Shown in pieces: positions 1-6,177 of a DNA stretch of 40,739 bases. The number at the start of each line of letters is the position of its first letter. Position 1 is the stretch's first letter. The stretch lies in the NCBI RefSeq assembly GCF_001435345.1, contig NZ_AZGO01000030.1, forward strand, positions 1 to 40,739, read 5' to 3'. The DNA is from Limosilactobacillus pontis DSM 8475. GTDB lineage: Bacteria > Bacillota > Bacilli > Lactobacillales > Lactobacillaceae. The translations under genes and the position numbers were made by a program. The notes under the pieces were generated by a model. The model made no database searches. It was not told the DNA's origin and saw only the letters and a list, made by a program, of their open reading frames with translations.

Positions 1-76
1 CTTGCTTAATCTACGTCACTAAATTCGTTCAAGTTATTTCTTGCAATCTGCCAAATTAATAACGTTTTTGCTGAGA

Positions 77-92
77 TGTCCGTTTATGGACA
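77..92. promoter_or_regulatory. Inverted repeat, possible TetR operator
   Basis: TGTCC at 77-81 and GGACA at 88-92 form a 5-bp perfect inverted repeat around a 6-base centre, about 65 bases upstream of the TetR-type gene start. TetR-family repressors commonly bind such palindromes in their own promoter. The assignment to this regulator is inference. Confidence 0.3.
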
Positions 93-157
93 CTTTGCGG
101 AAATTGTCAAAAATAAAGCCGATTAGTTAATAACTACTAGAAAGGATCGTAGAACGA

Positions 158-736
158 TTGGTAAATGGGCAAAGGCGCCAAGACCGCCGCACGGTATACA
201 CAGTTAATGTCATTAAGGATAGCTTTTTGGAACTTATTCAGGACAACCCCTATTCCAAAATAACGATTAAAAAGATTTGTCAAACTGCTGAGATAAGCCG
301 CTCAACTTTCTATTTGCATTTTGATTCGATCAATGATGTTTTGAACGCCGTTTTAGATGATGCAATCATGACAACATCAACGGATTACTTTAGTATTAAT
401 AACTTTAGCGTTGATTATCTTAAGGAAAACGAGTCCTTAATCCCCGCATGCCAAAGGGTGGGGTCAAATGCAAAGTATCGTAAGTTACTTCTGGATCCTG
501 ATTTGATCGAATACATTGTCGGACGAATCATGGTTCATGAACGGGACCGGGTAGTTCCAGCAATTCAGAAAAAGACGGGGCTTTCCAAAGAAGACGCTGA
601 GACACTATTCCTATACACCCTTCACGGTTCCTTTGCTGTTAACTGCGCTAACCACTTTAGGAAAAATGACCAATGGTACCATGATGTCCAGCTCCTAAAT
701 AAATTTACCTTGAATGGGTACCGGGCTCTTAAGTAG
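158..736 (+). CDS. TetR/AcrR-family transcriptional regulator
   Basis: A 192-residue DNA-binding regulator with an N-terminal helix-turn-helix at about residues 20-60; the run ITIKKICQTAEISRSTFYLH is typical of the TetR recognition helices. The C-terminal part is helical and would bind ligand and dimerise, but no ligand can be named. The best start is TTG at 158, with an AGAAAGGA Shine-Dalgarno at about 139-146. The gene is clearly more AT-rich than its neighbours, which suggests acquisition or an older accessory origin. It stands alone: no exporter or enzyme lies directly downstream on the same strand, so its target is unknown. An inverted repeat at 77-92 could be an autoregulatory operator. 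Confidence 0.85.
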   Translation: MVNGQRRQDRRTVYTVNVIKDSFLELIQDNPYSKITIKKICQTAEISRSTFYLHFDSINDVLNAVLDDAIMTTSTDYFSINNFSVDYLKENESLIPACQRVGSNAKYRKLLLDPDLIEYIVGRIMVHERDRVVPAIQKKTGLSKEDAETLFLYTLHGSFAVNCANHFRKNDQWYHDVQLLNKFTLNGYRALK

Positions 737-785
737 CAAGCGGTTATGGGTTCCATGCTGATATGCTTAAATATGGCGACATCCA

Positions 786-854
786 TCAATATTTGCCGTT
801 GTTTTTTCACATGCAATTACCGCATAGTTACCACACCCGTCAATATTTGCCGTT
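786..854. repeat. Pair of 15-bp direct repeats
   Basis: TCAATATTTGCCGTT occurs at 786-800 and again at 840-854, a perfect direct repeat 54 bases apart in an AT-rich gene-free stretch (737-957). It could be a remnant of a mobile-element insertion or a regulator site; nothing else in the interval identifies it. Confidence 0.6.
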
Positions 855-910
855 ATTTGGCGTCATTTCGCGCTAAATAAATGTATAAATATGTCTACAC
901 ATAAGCATAA

Positions 911-947
911 AATAAAACAGCCACATGGATAATTTCCCTGTGGCTGT
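911..947 (-). terminator. Intrinsic terminator after the nuclease gene
   Basis: A perfect 9-bp stem (ACAGCCACA 917-925 with TGTGGCTGT 939-947) lies just past the stop of the minus-strand nuclease. On the minus strand it is followed by a U-rich tail at 916-911. Confidence 0.8.
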
Positions 948-957
948 AAGTGTTTCG

Positions 958-1812
958 TCACCGTTGCTTAACCGCTCCGTTGGCGTAATTTATTTCAATA
1001 TTTTTCTGGACATTCGGCACGAAAACGTTAAAGTTCACACTGCCGTCCTTGGACTGGGCCTGGATGTGGGCGCCGGCCGGCACGACACTGTTACCACTGT
1101 AGATGTCGGTGACCCGGTAGCGGACCTGCTTGCCCTGGTCGAGGGCCTTGCGGACGATTCCCTCGTAGTAATTCTGCCCGGTCGAGGTGGAACTGCGCGC
1201 CTCGTTGGCCCAGGCCGTCTGGGTAGCGATGTTCTTGGGGTTGGACTCGGAGGCATCAAAGCCCCGGATCCCGCCGACCAGGGCGTAACCGAGCAGGTGG
1301 CCACGGTCGTAGGCGTGATTGTAGCCGCCAGTCAGGTTATGCGCCTGGAGGAATCCCGCGGGTTTCCAGTCGGTCGCCCCGTTCCCGGTGGCGGCCCGGT
1401 TCCGGTACTGGCGGGTTGTCTTGTTCAGCCAGGCGTCGCCGCGCCAGGCCCGCCCCTGATTGTCCAGCTGGTTGACCGCGTAGGGTGCGCTGCTGATATT
1501 GGTATTCAAGTCGGCCTGGTTATGGTTGATAATGTAGGCCCCATGACCATTCCAGACAATACTCTTGCCCAGCTGCTGACGGACGGCCGGGGTCAGGACC
1601 ACCGACGCCTGTTGTTCGGTCGGTGGTTCCTGCTGCTGGTGGCCATAGTGGCCGGACTGTGCCGAATTACTCTTGCCCCAGGCCATGAAACGCTGAATTC
1701 CCTGACTCAGGGAGGCATCGCCCTCGGTCGGCTTCTGGACCACGCCGCCCACGACGAGCAGGGCCACGATCCCGAAGACAATGTGCCAAATCTTTTTCTT
1801 TATGCGGTACAT
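958..1812 (-). CDS. Membrane-anchored DNA/RNA non-specific endonuclease (EndA/NucA-like)
   Basis: About 284 residues. An N-terminal basic stretch (MYRIKKK) and one hydrophobic segment at about residues 8-25 anchor it to the membrane with the nuclease domain outside. The catalytic DRGH motif of the NUC1/EndA family lies at about residues 169-172 (DRGHLLGYALVGG), followed by the conserved SNPKNIATQTAWAN stretch that supplies the metal-binding Asn. Family members degrade extracellular DNA or take part in DNA entry. I chose ATG at 1812 because it has an AGAAGGG Shine-Dalgarno and starts immediately before the membrane segment; an upstream in-frame ATG at 1896 would add 28 unlikely residues and overlap the preceding terminator. 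A TATAAT -10 on the minus strand is at 1849-1844. It appears monocistronic. Confidence 0.88.
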   Translation of the reverse strand: MYRIKKKIWHIVFGIVALLVVGGVVQKPTEGDASLSQGIQRFMAWGKSNSAQSGHYGHQQQEPPTEQQASVVLTPAVRQQLGKSIVWNGHGAYIINHNQADLNTNISSAPYAVNQLDNQGRAWRGDAWLNKTTRQYRNRAATGNGATDWKPAGFLQAHNLTGGYNHAYDRGHLLGYALVGGIRGFDASESNPKNIATQTAWANEARSSTSTGQNYYEGIVRKALDQGKQVRYRVTDIYSGNSVVPAGAHIQAQSKDGSVNFNVFVPNVQKNIEINYANGAVKQR

Positions 1813-1881
1813 AAAATCGCCCTTCTTTAAATACTTTTCTCCTATTATACAATGTTTAGCCGAACAAATGATCAGGAAAAC

Positions 1882-1908
1882 AAAAAAGGCAGGCAATTTT
1901 GCCTACCT
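1882..1908 (-). terminator. Intrinsic terminator after the permease gene
   Basis: On the minus strand an AGGTAGGCAA/TTGCCTGCCT stem ends in six U residues (1887-1882), just beyond the permease stop at 1916. Confidence 0.8.
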
Positions 1909-1915
1909 TTGAAAA

Positions 1916-3298
1916 TTACTTTTCGAGCTTGGGTGCAGTGTGGAACTTGTAGATCAGGGCCATGATAATCAGGAAAACCACACCGACCGAAACGGGGACC
2001 CGGGTGTCTGGGTTAAAGAACATGAAGATCAGAATGACCGTCAGGGCGATCAGGCTGAAGTAGTTATATGCCGGGTAGAATGGCATCTTGAACGGGTGAT
2101 TAACTAACTGGTCCGGGTTGTGCCGACGGAAGTTCAGCTCGGACAGCAGGATGATAAACCATGGCACCATCCCTGGCAGAACACTAGAACTGTAGACGAT
2201 CACGAAGATGTTCTTGGCGCTGGCACTAAACATCGACAGCAGCATGTTGACCGCAAAACCGAGGAAGATCCAGAAGGCAATCGTCAGGATGGCAACGTTT
2301 GGCACCACCCGCTTAGAGAGCTTGCTGAAGACCTTTGGCACCTCACCGTCAACGGAGAGCTTGAAGAGCATCCGGCTAGCACTGTAGATCCCGGAGTTAG
2401 CACCGGACAGGGCCGCCGTCAGAACAACGAAGTTAATGATTCCGGCTGCGCCAGTGATCCCAACCTTGGTGAAGGTTTCGACGAATGGTGAACCGACCGC
2501 CTTGAGTTCGTCCCATGGGTAGATGGAAACGATCACGAAGATGGCACCGATGTAGAAGATCAGAATCCGCCAGATGACGGACTTAACCGACTTAACAATG
2601 GCGTGGCGCGGCGATGCGGCCTCCCCCGCCGTGATCCCGAGCAGCTCAATCCCCTGGTAGGAACCGGCAATCACCGACAGGGAGAACATGAAGCCCATGA
2701 AGCCGCCGGTGAAGAAGCCGCCGTGCGTCCAGAGGTTGGAGATCCCAACCGGGTGCCAGTTGTTTCCCAGCCCGAGGACGATCACCAGCAAGCCGAGGAT
2801 GATCATGGCGATGATCGTGACCACCTTGATCATGGCAAACCAGAACTCTAGACGCCCATAGGCCTTAGCTGAGGCCAGGTTGGCCAGGGTCAGAATCGTG
2901 ATCATGACCAGGCCTGAAATCCAGTCCGGCAGGTTCGGCCACCAGTAGTTCAGGTACTGACTCATCGCGATGATGTCCGAGATCCCGACGATGATGAACT
3001 GGAAGACGTTGCTCCACTTAGTCAGGTAGCCGGCCAGAGGGTGAATGTACTTAGAGCCGTAGTCGGCAAACGATCCGGTCCCGGGACTGATGTAGATCAG
3101 CTCCCCCAGGGCCCGCATGACCCCATACAGGAACAGGCCAACGAAGGCATAGGCTAAAAGTACCGATGGCCCCGTCCACTTGATAGTAGAAGTGGCCCCC
3201 ATGAAGAGCCCACTCCCAATGGTCCCCCCGATGGCAATCATTTCCATCTGTCCAGGTGTCATCGTCCGATTTAACTTTACTTTCTTTTGATTATCCAT
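1916..3298 (-). CDS. APC-superfamily amino-acid permease, predicted threonine/serine uptake
   Basis: A 460-residue integral membrane protein with about 12 hydrophobic segments. The N-terminal MEMIAIGGTIGSGLFMGAT is the substrate-binding TM1 signature of the amino-acid/H+ symporters (AA_permease). Start ATG at 3298 gives MDNQKKVKLNR, the usual short cytoplasmic tail; the longer in-frame start at 3352 falls inside the attenuator hairpin and adds non-family sequence. Sequence alone does not give the substrate. The upstream leader, however, contains seven threonine and three serine codons within ten positions, and attenuator leaders are normally rich in the codons of the amino acid whose supply they sense. 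I therefore infer threonine, possibly with serine, as substrate. Expression should rise when charged tRNA-Thr is scarce. Monocistronic, with a terminator at 1882-1908. Confidence 0.9.
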   Translation of the reverse strand: MDNQKKVKLNRTMTPGQMEMIAIGGTIGSGLFMGATSTIKWTGPSVLLAYAFVGLFLYGVMRALGELIYISPGTGSFADYGSKYIHPLAGYLTKWSNVFQFIIVGISDIIAMSQYLNYWWPNLPDWISGLVMITILTLANLASAKAYGRLEFWFAMIKVVTIIAMIILGLLVIVLGLGNNWHPVGISNLWTHGGFFTGGFMGFMFSLSVIAGSYQGIELLGITAGEAASPRHAIVKSVKSVIWRILIFYIGAIFVIVSIYPWDELKAVGSPFVETFTKVGITGAAGIINFVVLTAALSGANSGIYSASRMLFKLSVDGEVPKVFSKLSKRVVPNVAILTIAFWIFLGFAVNMLLSMFSASAKNIFVIVYSSSVLPGMVPWFIILLSELNFRRHNPDQLVNHPFKMPFYPAYNYFSLIALTVILIFMFFNPDTRVPVSVGVVFLIIMALIYKFHTAPKLEK

Positions 3299-3323
3299 CC
3301 TTATAACCCCATTTCTTAATACG

Positions 3324-3399
3324 AAAAAAAGCCACCCAATGCGACCCAGCAACCAGTGAAACCGAAATCAGTTTAGTGGTTGAGTCGCTTTGGATAGCT
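3324..3399 (-). terminator. Attenuator: long intrinsic terminator in the permease leader
   Basis: Read on the minus strand, the 5' arm (3399-3378) pairs with the 3' arm (3354-3330): about 16 bp with one A-A mismatch, a small internal loop, then 5 more bp, closing a roughly 23-base loop. Seven U residues follow (3330-3324). The 5' arm contains CUCAACCAC (3384-3376), which can instead pair perfectly over 9 bp with GUGGUUGAG (3442-3434) in the leader-peptide reading frame. Terminator and antiterminator are therefore mutually exclusive. The hairpin ends about 26 bases before the permease start codon. Confidence 0.85.
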
Positions 3400-3424
3400 T
3401 CGATTAATATCTTGTTTAAGTATA

Positions 3425-3508
3425 TTAAAGGTGCTCAACCACGGTGCTTGTTGTTGTGGTTGAGGTGGAGGTTAGTTGATGAATAATCGCGTTAAATTGT
3501 AATTGCAT
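3425..3508 (-). CDS. Threonine-rich attenuation leader peptide
   Basis: A 27-codon ORF with an excellent ribosome binding site (GGAGG at 3521-3517, 8 bases before ATG at 3508-3506). Residues 12-24 read LTSTSTTTTSTVV: seven Thr and three Ser codons in ten consecutive positions (3472-3443). CUCAACCAC (segment 1, 3464-3456) lies within these codons. GUGGUUGAG (segment 2, 3442-3434) is exactly codons 23-25, and the stop is 17-7 bases beyond it. A ribosome stalled on the Thr codons would cover segment 1 and free segment 2 to pair with segment 3 (3384-3376), preventing termination. A ribosome reaching the stop would cover segment 2 and allow the terminator. This is the trp/thr/his-operon logic. No T-box sequence is present. 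Confidence 0.85.
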   Translation of the reverse strand: MQLQFNAIIHQLTSTSTTTTSTVVEHL

Positions 3509-3546
3509 GTTGTTTTCCTCCAATTCCCTTTTCTTTCGTTGTTATT

Positions 3547-3575
3547 AGAATACTATTAGAAAATTAAAATTGCAA
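3547..3575 (-). promoter_or_regulatory. Promoter of the leader-permease transcript
   Basis: On the minus strand TTGCAA (3575-3570), a 17-base spacer and TATTCT (3552-3547) make a good sigma-A promoter. Transcription would begin near 3540, giving a leader RNA of about 215 bases to the terminator. Confidence 0.7.
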
Positions 3576-3691
3576 GGAAAAGTTTAAATTTCTATTTTGT
3601 TTAGTGGAAGTGGAACGGGAACCGTGGAAATTGTGGGTGGTGTGACGCAATTATTCTGAGCAAGCCAACCGCCCCCTTTCACAGAATTAGC

Positions 3692-6013
3692 CTAGTGCCG
3701 CTTTTGCCGGGTAAACATGGCTGTTCCCGCGGCCGTCAGGGTGGTCACGGTTGCCAGTACGGCTGCCTTGATCCCTAGTGGCTGGTTCCCCGTCTGCGGT
3801 AGTTCGGCGGCTGACTCGTGTTGCGGGTCGGCAGTTAGCTCCCGCAACGGTTTTTGAAGGTGGTCCAATTCACTGTGGAAGGCGGCGGGGTCGATACTGG
3901 CCGTTTGGACACTACTGTCATGGCTAGTCTGCTTAGGGGTGGTGACAACCTCACCACGGTCCGGACTGGTGATTATGACCGGTCGTGTTGGCTTGATCGG
4001 TTCTTTCTGGCCGGTTGGTTCGCTGGTTTTCTCCTCTATGGCCGGTGTTCCGTTAGTATGGGTGTCTTTATCGTTCGCCTTGACCGGGTCGCTGGTTGAT
4101 GGCTGATCGGTCTGGGTACTCTGATTGGTACTATCAATACTAGCTCTGCCAATCCCTGTGTCGGTTACCGGTGGCGTGGTAGTTTGACTGCCCTGATCAG
4201 TGGTGGCAGCCGGGTCGTCCCCAACGCCGGTTTCGGTGACTGGCCGTGTAACGGTTTGGATTTCCTTACCTGTACTCGTTGTCTGCTCGGTTTGGGTACC
4301 CACGTTCGTGCCGGTCGACTGGTCGGTTTGACTACCCCGGTCGTTTGTGTCGACGGTGTCATCGCCAACACCGGTATCCGTGGTGATCGAATTATCGGTC
4401 TGGGTCCCAGTATCAGTAGTTGGTGCCTGGTCCGTCTGCGTTTTTGTATCGGTCGTCGTTGACTCATCGGTTTGACTGCCCTGATCTTTTCCAGTTGAAT
4501 GGTCAGTTTGGGTACCCTGGTTCACGTCACTAATGGTGTCATCGCCAACACCGGCATCTGTGGTGGTTGAGTGGTCGGTTTGACTACCTTGGTCAGTGAC
4601 GTCAACGGTGTCATCCCCGACTCCAGCATCAGCCGTTGGATGTTCATCGGTTTGAGTCTCCTTATTCGCTCCGGTTGACGTATCGGTTTGGGTACCCGTA
4701 TCCGTGCCAGTCGATTGCTCGGTTTGACTGCCTTGGTCGGTCACGTCGACAGGGCCATCGCCAACCCCCGTATCGGTGGTCGCTGCTCCGTCCGTTTGGG
4801 TATCCACATCCGTGCCGCTATTTGAATCAGTCTGGGTACCTTCCTCACTCGTGGCCGGATGTGAGTCCTCGTCGCCAGCCGGCAGATTCGTTTGAGTCCC
4901 TGCATCGCTTGTCGCGGGCTTCTCCGGCTGTGTCGTCTCACCACCTGCTGGTTCGGTCTGCGTACCTTCATCAGTAACCCTTATCCCATCCGTCTGGCTA
5001 CCAGCATCGATGGTGGTATTGGTACCGGTCTGGGTCCCCTCATCCTTGGCGGCCGGTCCGCCAATCCGCTGGTAATTTACTTCAACCGTGACCGGGTCTT
5101 GGTCAAGCTGGTCGGCCGTCAGCTGCAAGGCTGGGACCTGGTCAACGGAGGTCTGGTAATTAGCCATCGCCGGCAGACGCAGCTCGGCAAATGGGCTGAT
5201 CTGCCATTTGCCATATGTTGGCTGGCCATCCGTCACCGTTACGCTACGGGTCGCCGTGGCCTTTTGCATGATGGCCTGGTCACCGCTCGGCAGGTGGAGG
5301 ACGATCTTACGCCAGAGCTCCTTGGTCTCCTGGTGATGTTCCGTGTGGTGCTCCGGGTCCTTGGCCGGTTGAATCATGAAGGTATACCCAGCAGCCTTAG
5401 GAGCCACCTTGATGGTCTTGGGTAGGTGGTCTAGATCGACGTACTCCCAACCGTCTGGAAGTTCCGGAAGCGTGAAACTGGTCACCGGCTTGCCGTCAGG
5501 ATTCTCAATGGCCTTGCGCAGATCCCATAGCATTTTGCCGTTCGGTTCAACGTAGAAGACGTGAACCGTCATGACATCCCCGGAACCCGTAAGCTTATCG
5601 TATGTAACCGTCTCCTGCTCATCGGCCGAATCCGGACTAGTCATTTTTTGTTTCACCTCGGCCCAGCTTGGCGCATAGCCGGCGAAGTACGGTGGAAAGT
5701 AAGCCGACCAGAGGGGGTTAATACTCTTGATGACCTGTCCTTCACGGTCAAACTGGTAGGTGGCCACCTGGCGGATGGTGTGCTTTTCCTTAGTCAGTGG
5801 GTCCACGTAAGTAATGGTCCGGACCACTTCATGAGTGGTGACGCCCGCTTCACCGATGGAATTTTGACGAACGAGGGTCGGCAACGGCGTCGTTGGCTGA
5901 CCGGCCTTGGCATCAGCCGTAGCATTGCTAGCTGCCAGGGCCAGTAGCACCGCGGTCGAGGTCAAACCGATCAGTGACGAACGATAGATGTGACGTGATA
6001 ATTGCTTATGCAT
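3692..6013 (-). CDS. LPXTG-anchored mucus-binding-type surface protein with DxG(T/S)QTD repeats
   Basis: 773 residues. Signal peptide at about residues 1-34 (hydrophobic LIGLTSTAVLLALAA, then SNATADA). Residues about 58-315 have features of Mub B2-like domains (VRTITYVDPLTKEKHTIRQV; later VTDGQPTYGKWQ and a VEVNYQRI strand). A low-complexity Thr/Gln/Asp-rich stalk follows at about residues 320-660: 12 TQT and 6 SQT motifs, mostly in the context D-x-G-T/S-Q-T-D/E, plus six GVGDD-like units between them. The sortase signal LPQTG is at 738-742, followed by a hydrophobic segment and RQKRH. Start ATG at 6013 has GGAG 9 bases upstream. The protein should be covalently attached to peptidoglycan and bind host mucus or glycans (family knowledge). 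The Thr-rich stalk may be glycosylated (inference). Confidence 0.88.
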   Translation of the reverse strand: MHKQLSRHIYRSSLIGLTSTAVLLALAASNATADAKAGQPTTPLPTLVRQNSIGEAGVTTHEVVRTITYVDPLTKEKHTIRQVATYQFDREGQVIKSINPLWSAYFPPYFAGYAPSWAEVKQKMTSPDSADEQETVTYDKLTGSGDVMTVHVFYVEPNGKMLWDLRKAIENPDGKPVTSFTLPELPDGWEYVDLDHLPKTIKVAPKAAGYTFMIQPAKDPEHHTEHHQETKELWRKIVLHLPSGDQAIMQKATATRSVTVTDGQPTYGKWQISPFAELRLPAMANYQTSVDQVPALQLTADQLDQDPVTVEVNYQRIGGPAAKDEGTQTGTNTTIDAGSQTDGIRVTDEGTQTEPAGGETTQPEKPATSDAGTQTNLPAGDEDSHPATSEEGTQTDSNSGTDVDTQTDGAATTDTGVGDGPVDVTDQGSQTEQSTGTDTGTQTDTSTGANKETQTDEHPTADAGVGDDTVDVTDQGSQTDHSTTTDAGVGDDTISDVNQGTQTDHSTGKDQGSQTDESTTTDTKTQTDQAPTTDTGTQTDNSITTDTGVGDDTVDTNDRGSQTDQSTGTNVGTQTEQTTSTGKEIQTVTRPVTETGVGDDPAATTDQGSQTTTPPVTDTGIGRASIDSTNQSTQTDQPSTSDPVKANDKDTHTNGTPAIEEKTSEPTGQKEPIKPTRPVIITSPDRGEVVTTPKQTSHDSSVQTASIDPAAFHSELDHLQKPLRELTADPQHESAAELPQTGNQPLGIKAAVLATVTTLTAAGTAMFTRQKRH
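3950..5065 (-). repeat. Coding tandem repeats (DxG[TS]QTD units) in the surface protein
   Basis: This stretch encodes the xQT repeats at irregular 9- to 30-residue spacing. Units such as DTGTQTD, DQGSQTD and TGVGDDTVD recur with near-identical codons, so the stalk length is likely to vary between strains by slippage or recombination. Confidence 0.7.
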
Positions 6014-6102
6014 TTTTCAAACTCCTTTATTTTGGCCTTCACTAGATATATACGGCCGGGAGGAAAAAATGCGCGAAATTATTGGCGATTTTGTGGCTGA
6101 TT

Positions 6103-6119
6103 TTCACCCTCAGTTCACC
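6103..6119. promoter_or_regulatory. 11-base-period direct repeat upstream of the surface-protein gene
   Basis: TTCACC occurs at 6103-6108 and 6114-6119, one helical turn apart, about 90 bases upstream of the surface-protein start. OmpR-family response regulators often bind direct repeats of this period. The link is inference. Confidence 0.25.
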
Positions 6120-6129
6120 CCACTAACGT

Positions 6130-6173
6130 AAAAAGCTGTCATCGCAAGCCCCTAAGGCCCGCAATGACAGCTT
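6130..6173 (-). terminator. Intrinsic terminator after the DXS-like gene
   Basis: AGCTGTCAT (6135-6143) pairs with ATGACAGCT (6165-6173), with further GC pairs inside. On the minus strand five U residues follow (6134-6130), directly past the stop at 6178. Confidence 0.85.
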
Positions 6174-6177
6174 CTTC

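Noticed and set aside
925-1830. 301-codon plus-strand ORF opposite the nuclease
   Set aside because: Antisense shadow of a nuclease with clear catalytic motifs; Val/Gly/Asp-rich composition typical of GC-rich shadow frames.
3300-3540. T-box leader upstream of the permease
   Set aside because: No AGGGUGGNACCGCG T-box sequence; the elements fit a leader-peptide attenuator instead.
4000-5000. CRISPR-like array, suggested by regular repeats
   Set aside because: The repeats are coding (xQT units), irregularly spaced and not palindromic; no cas genes.
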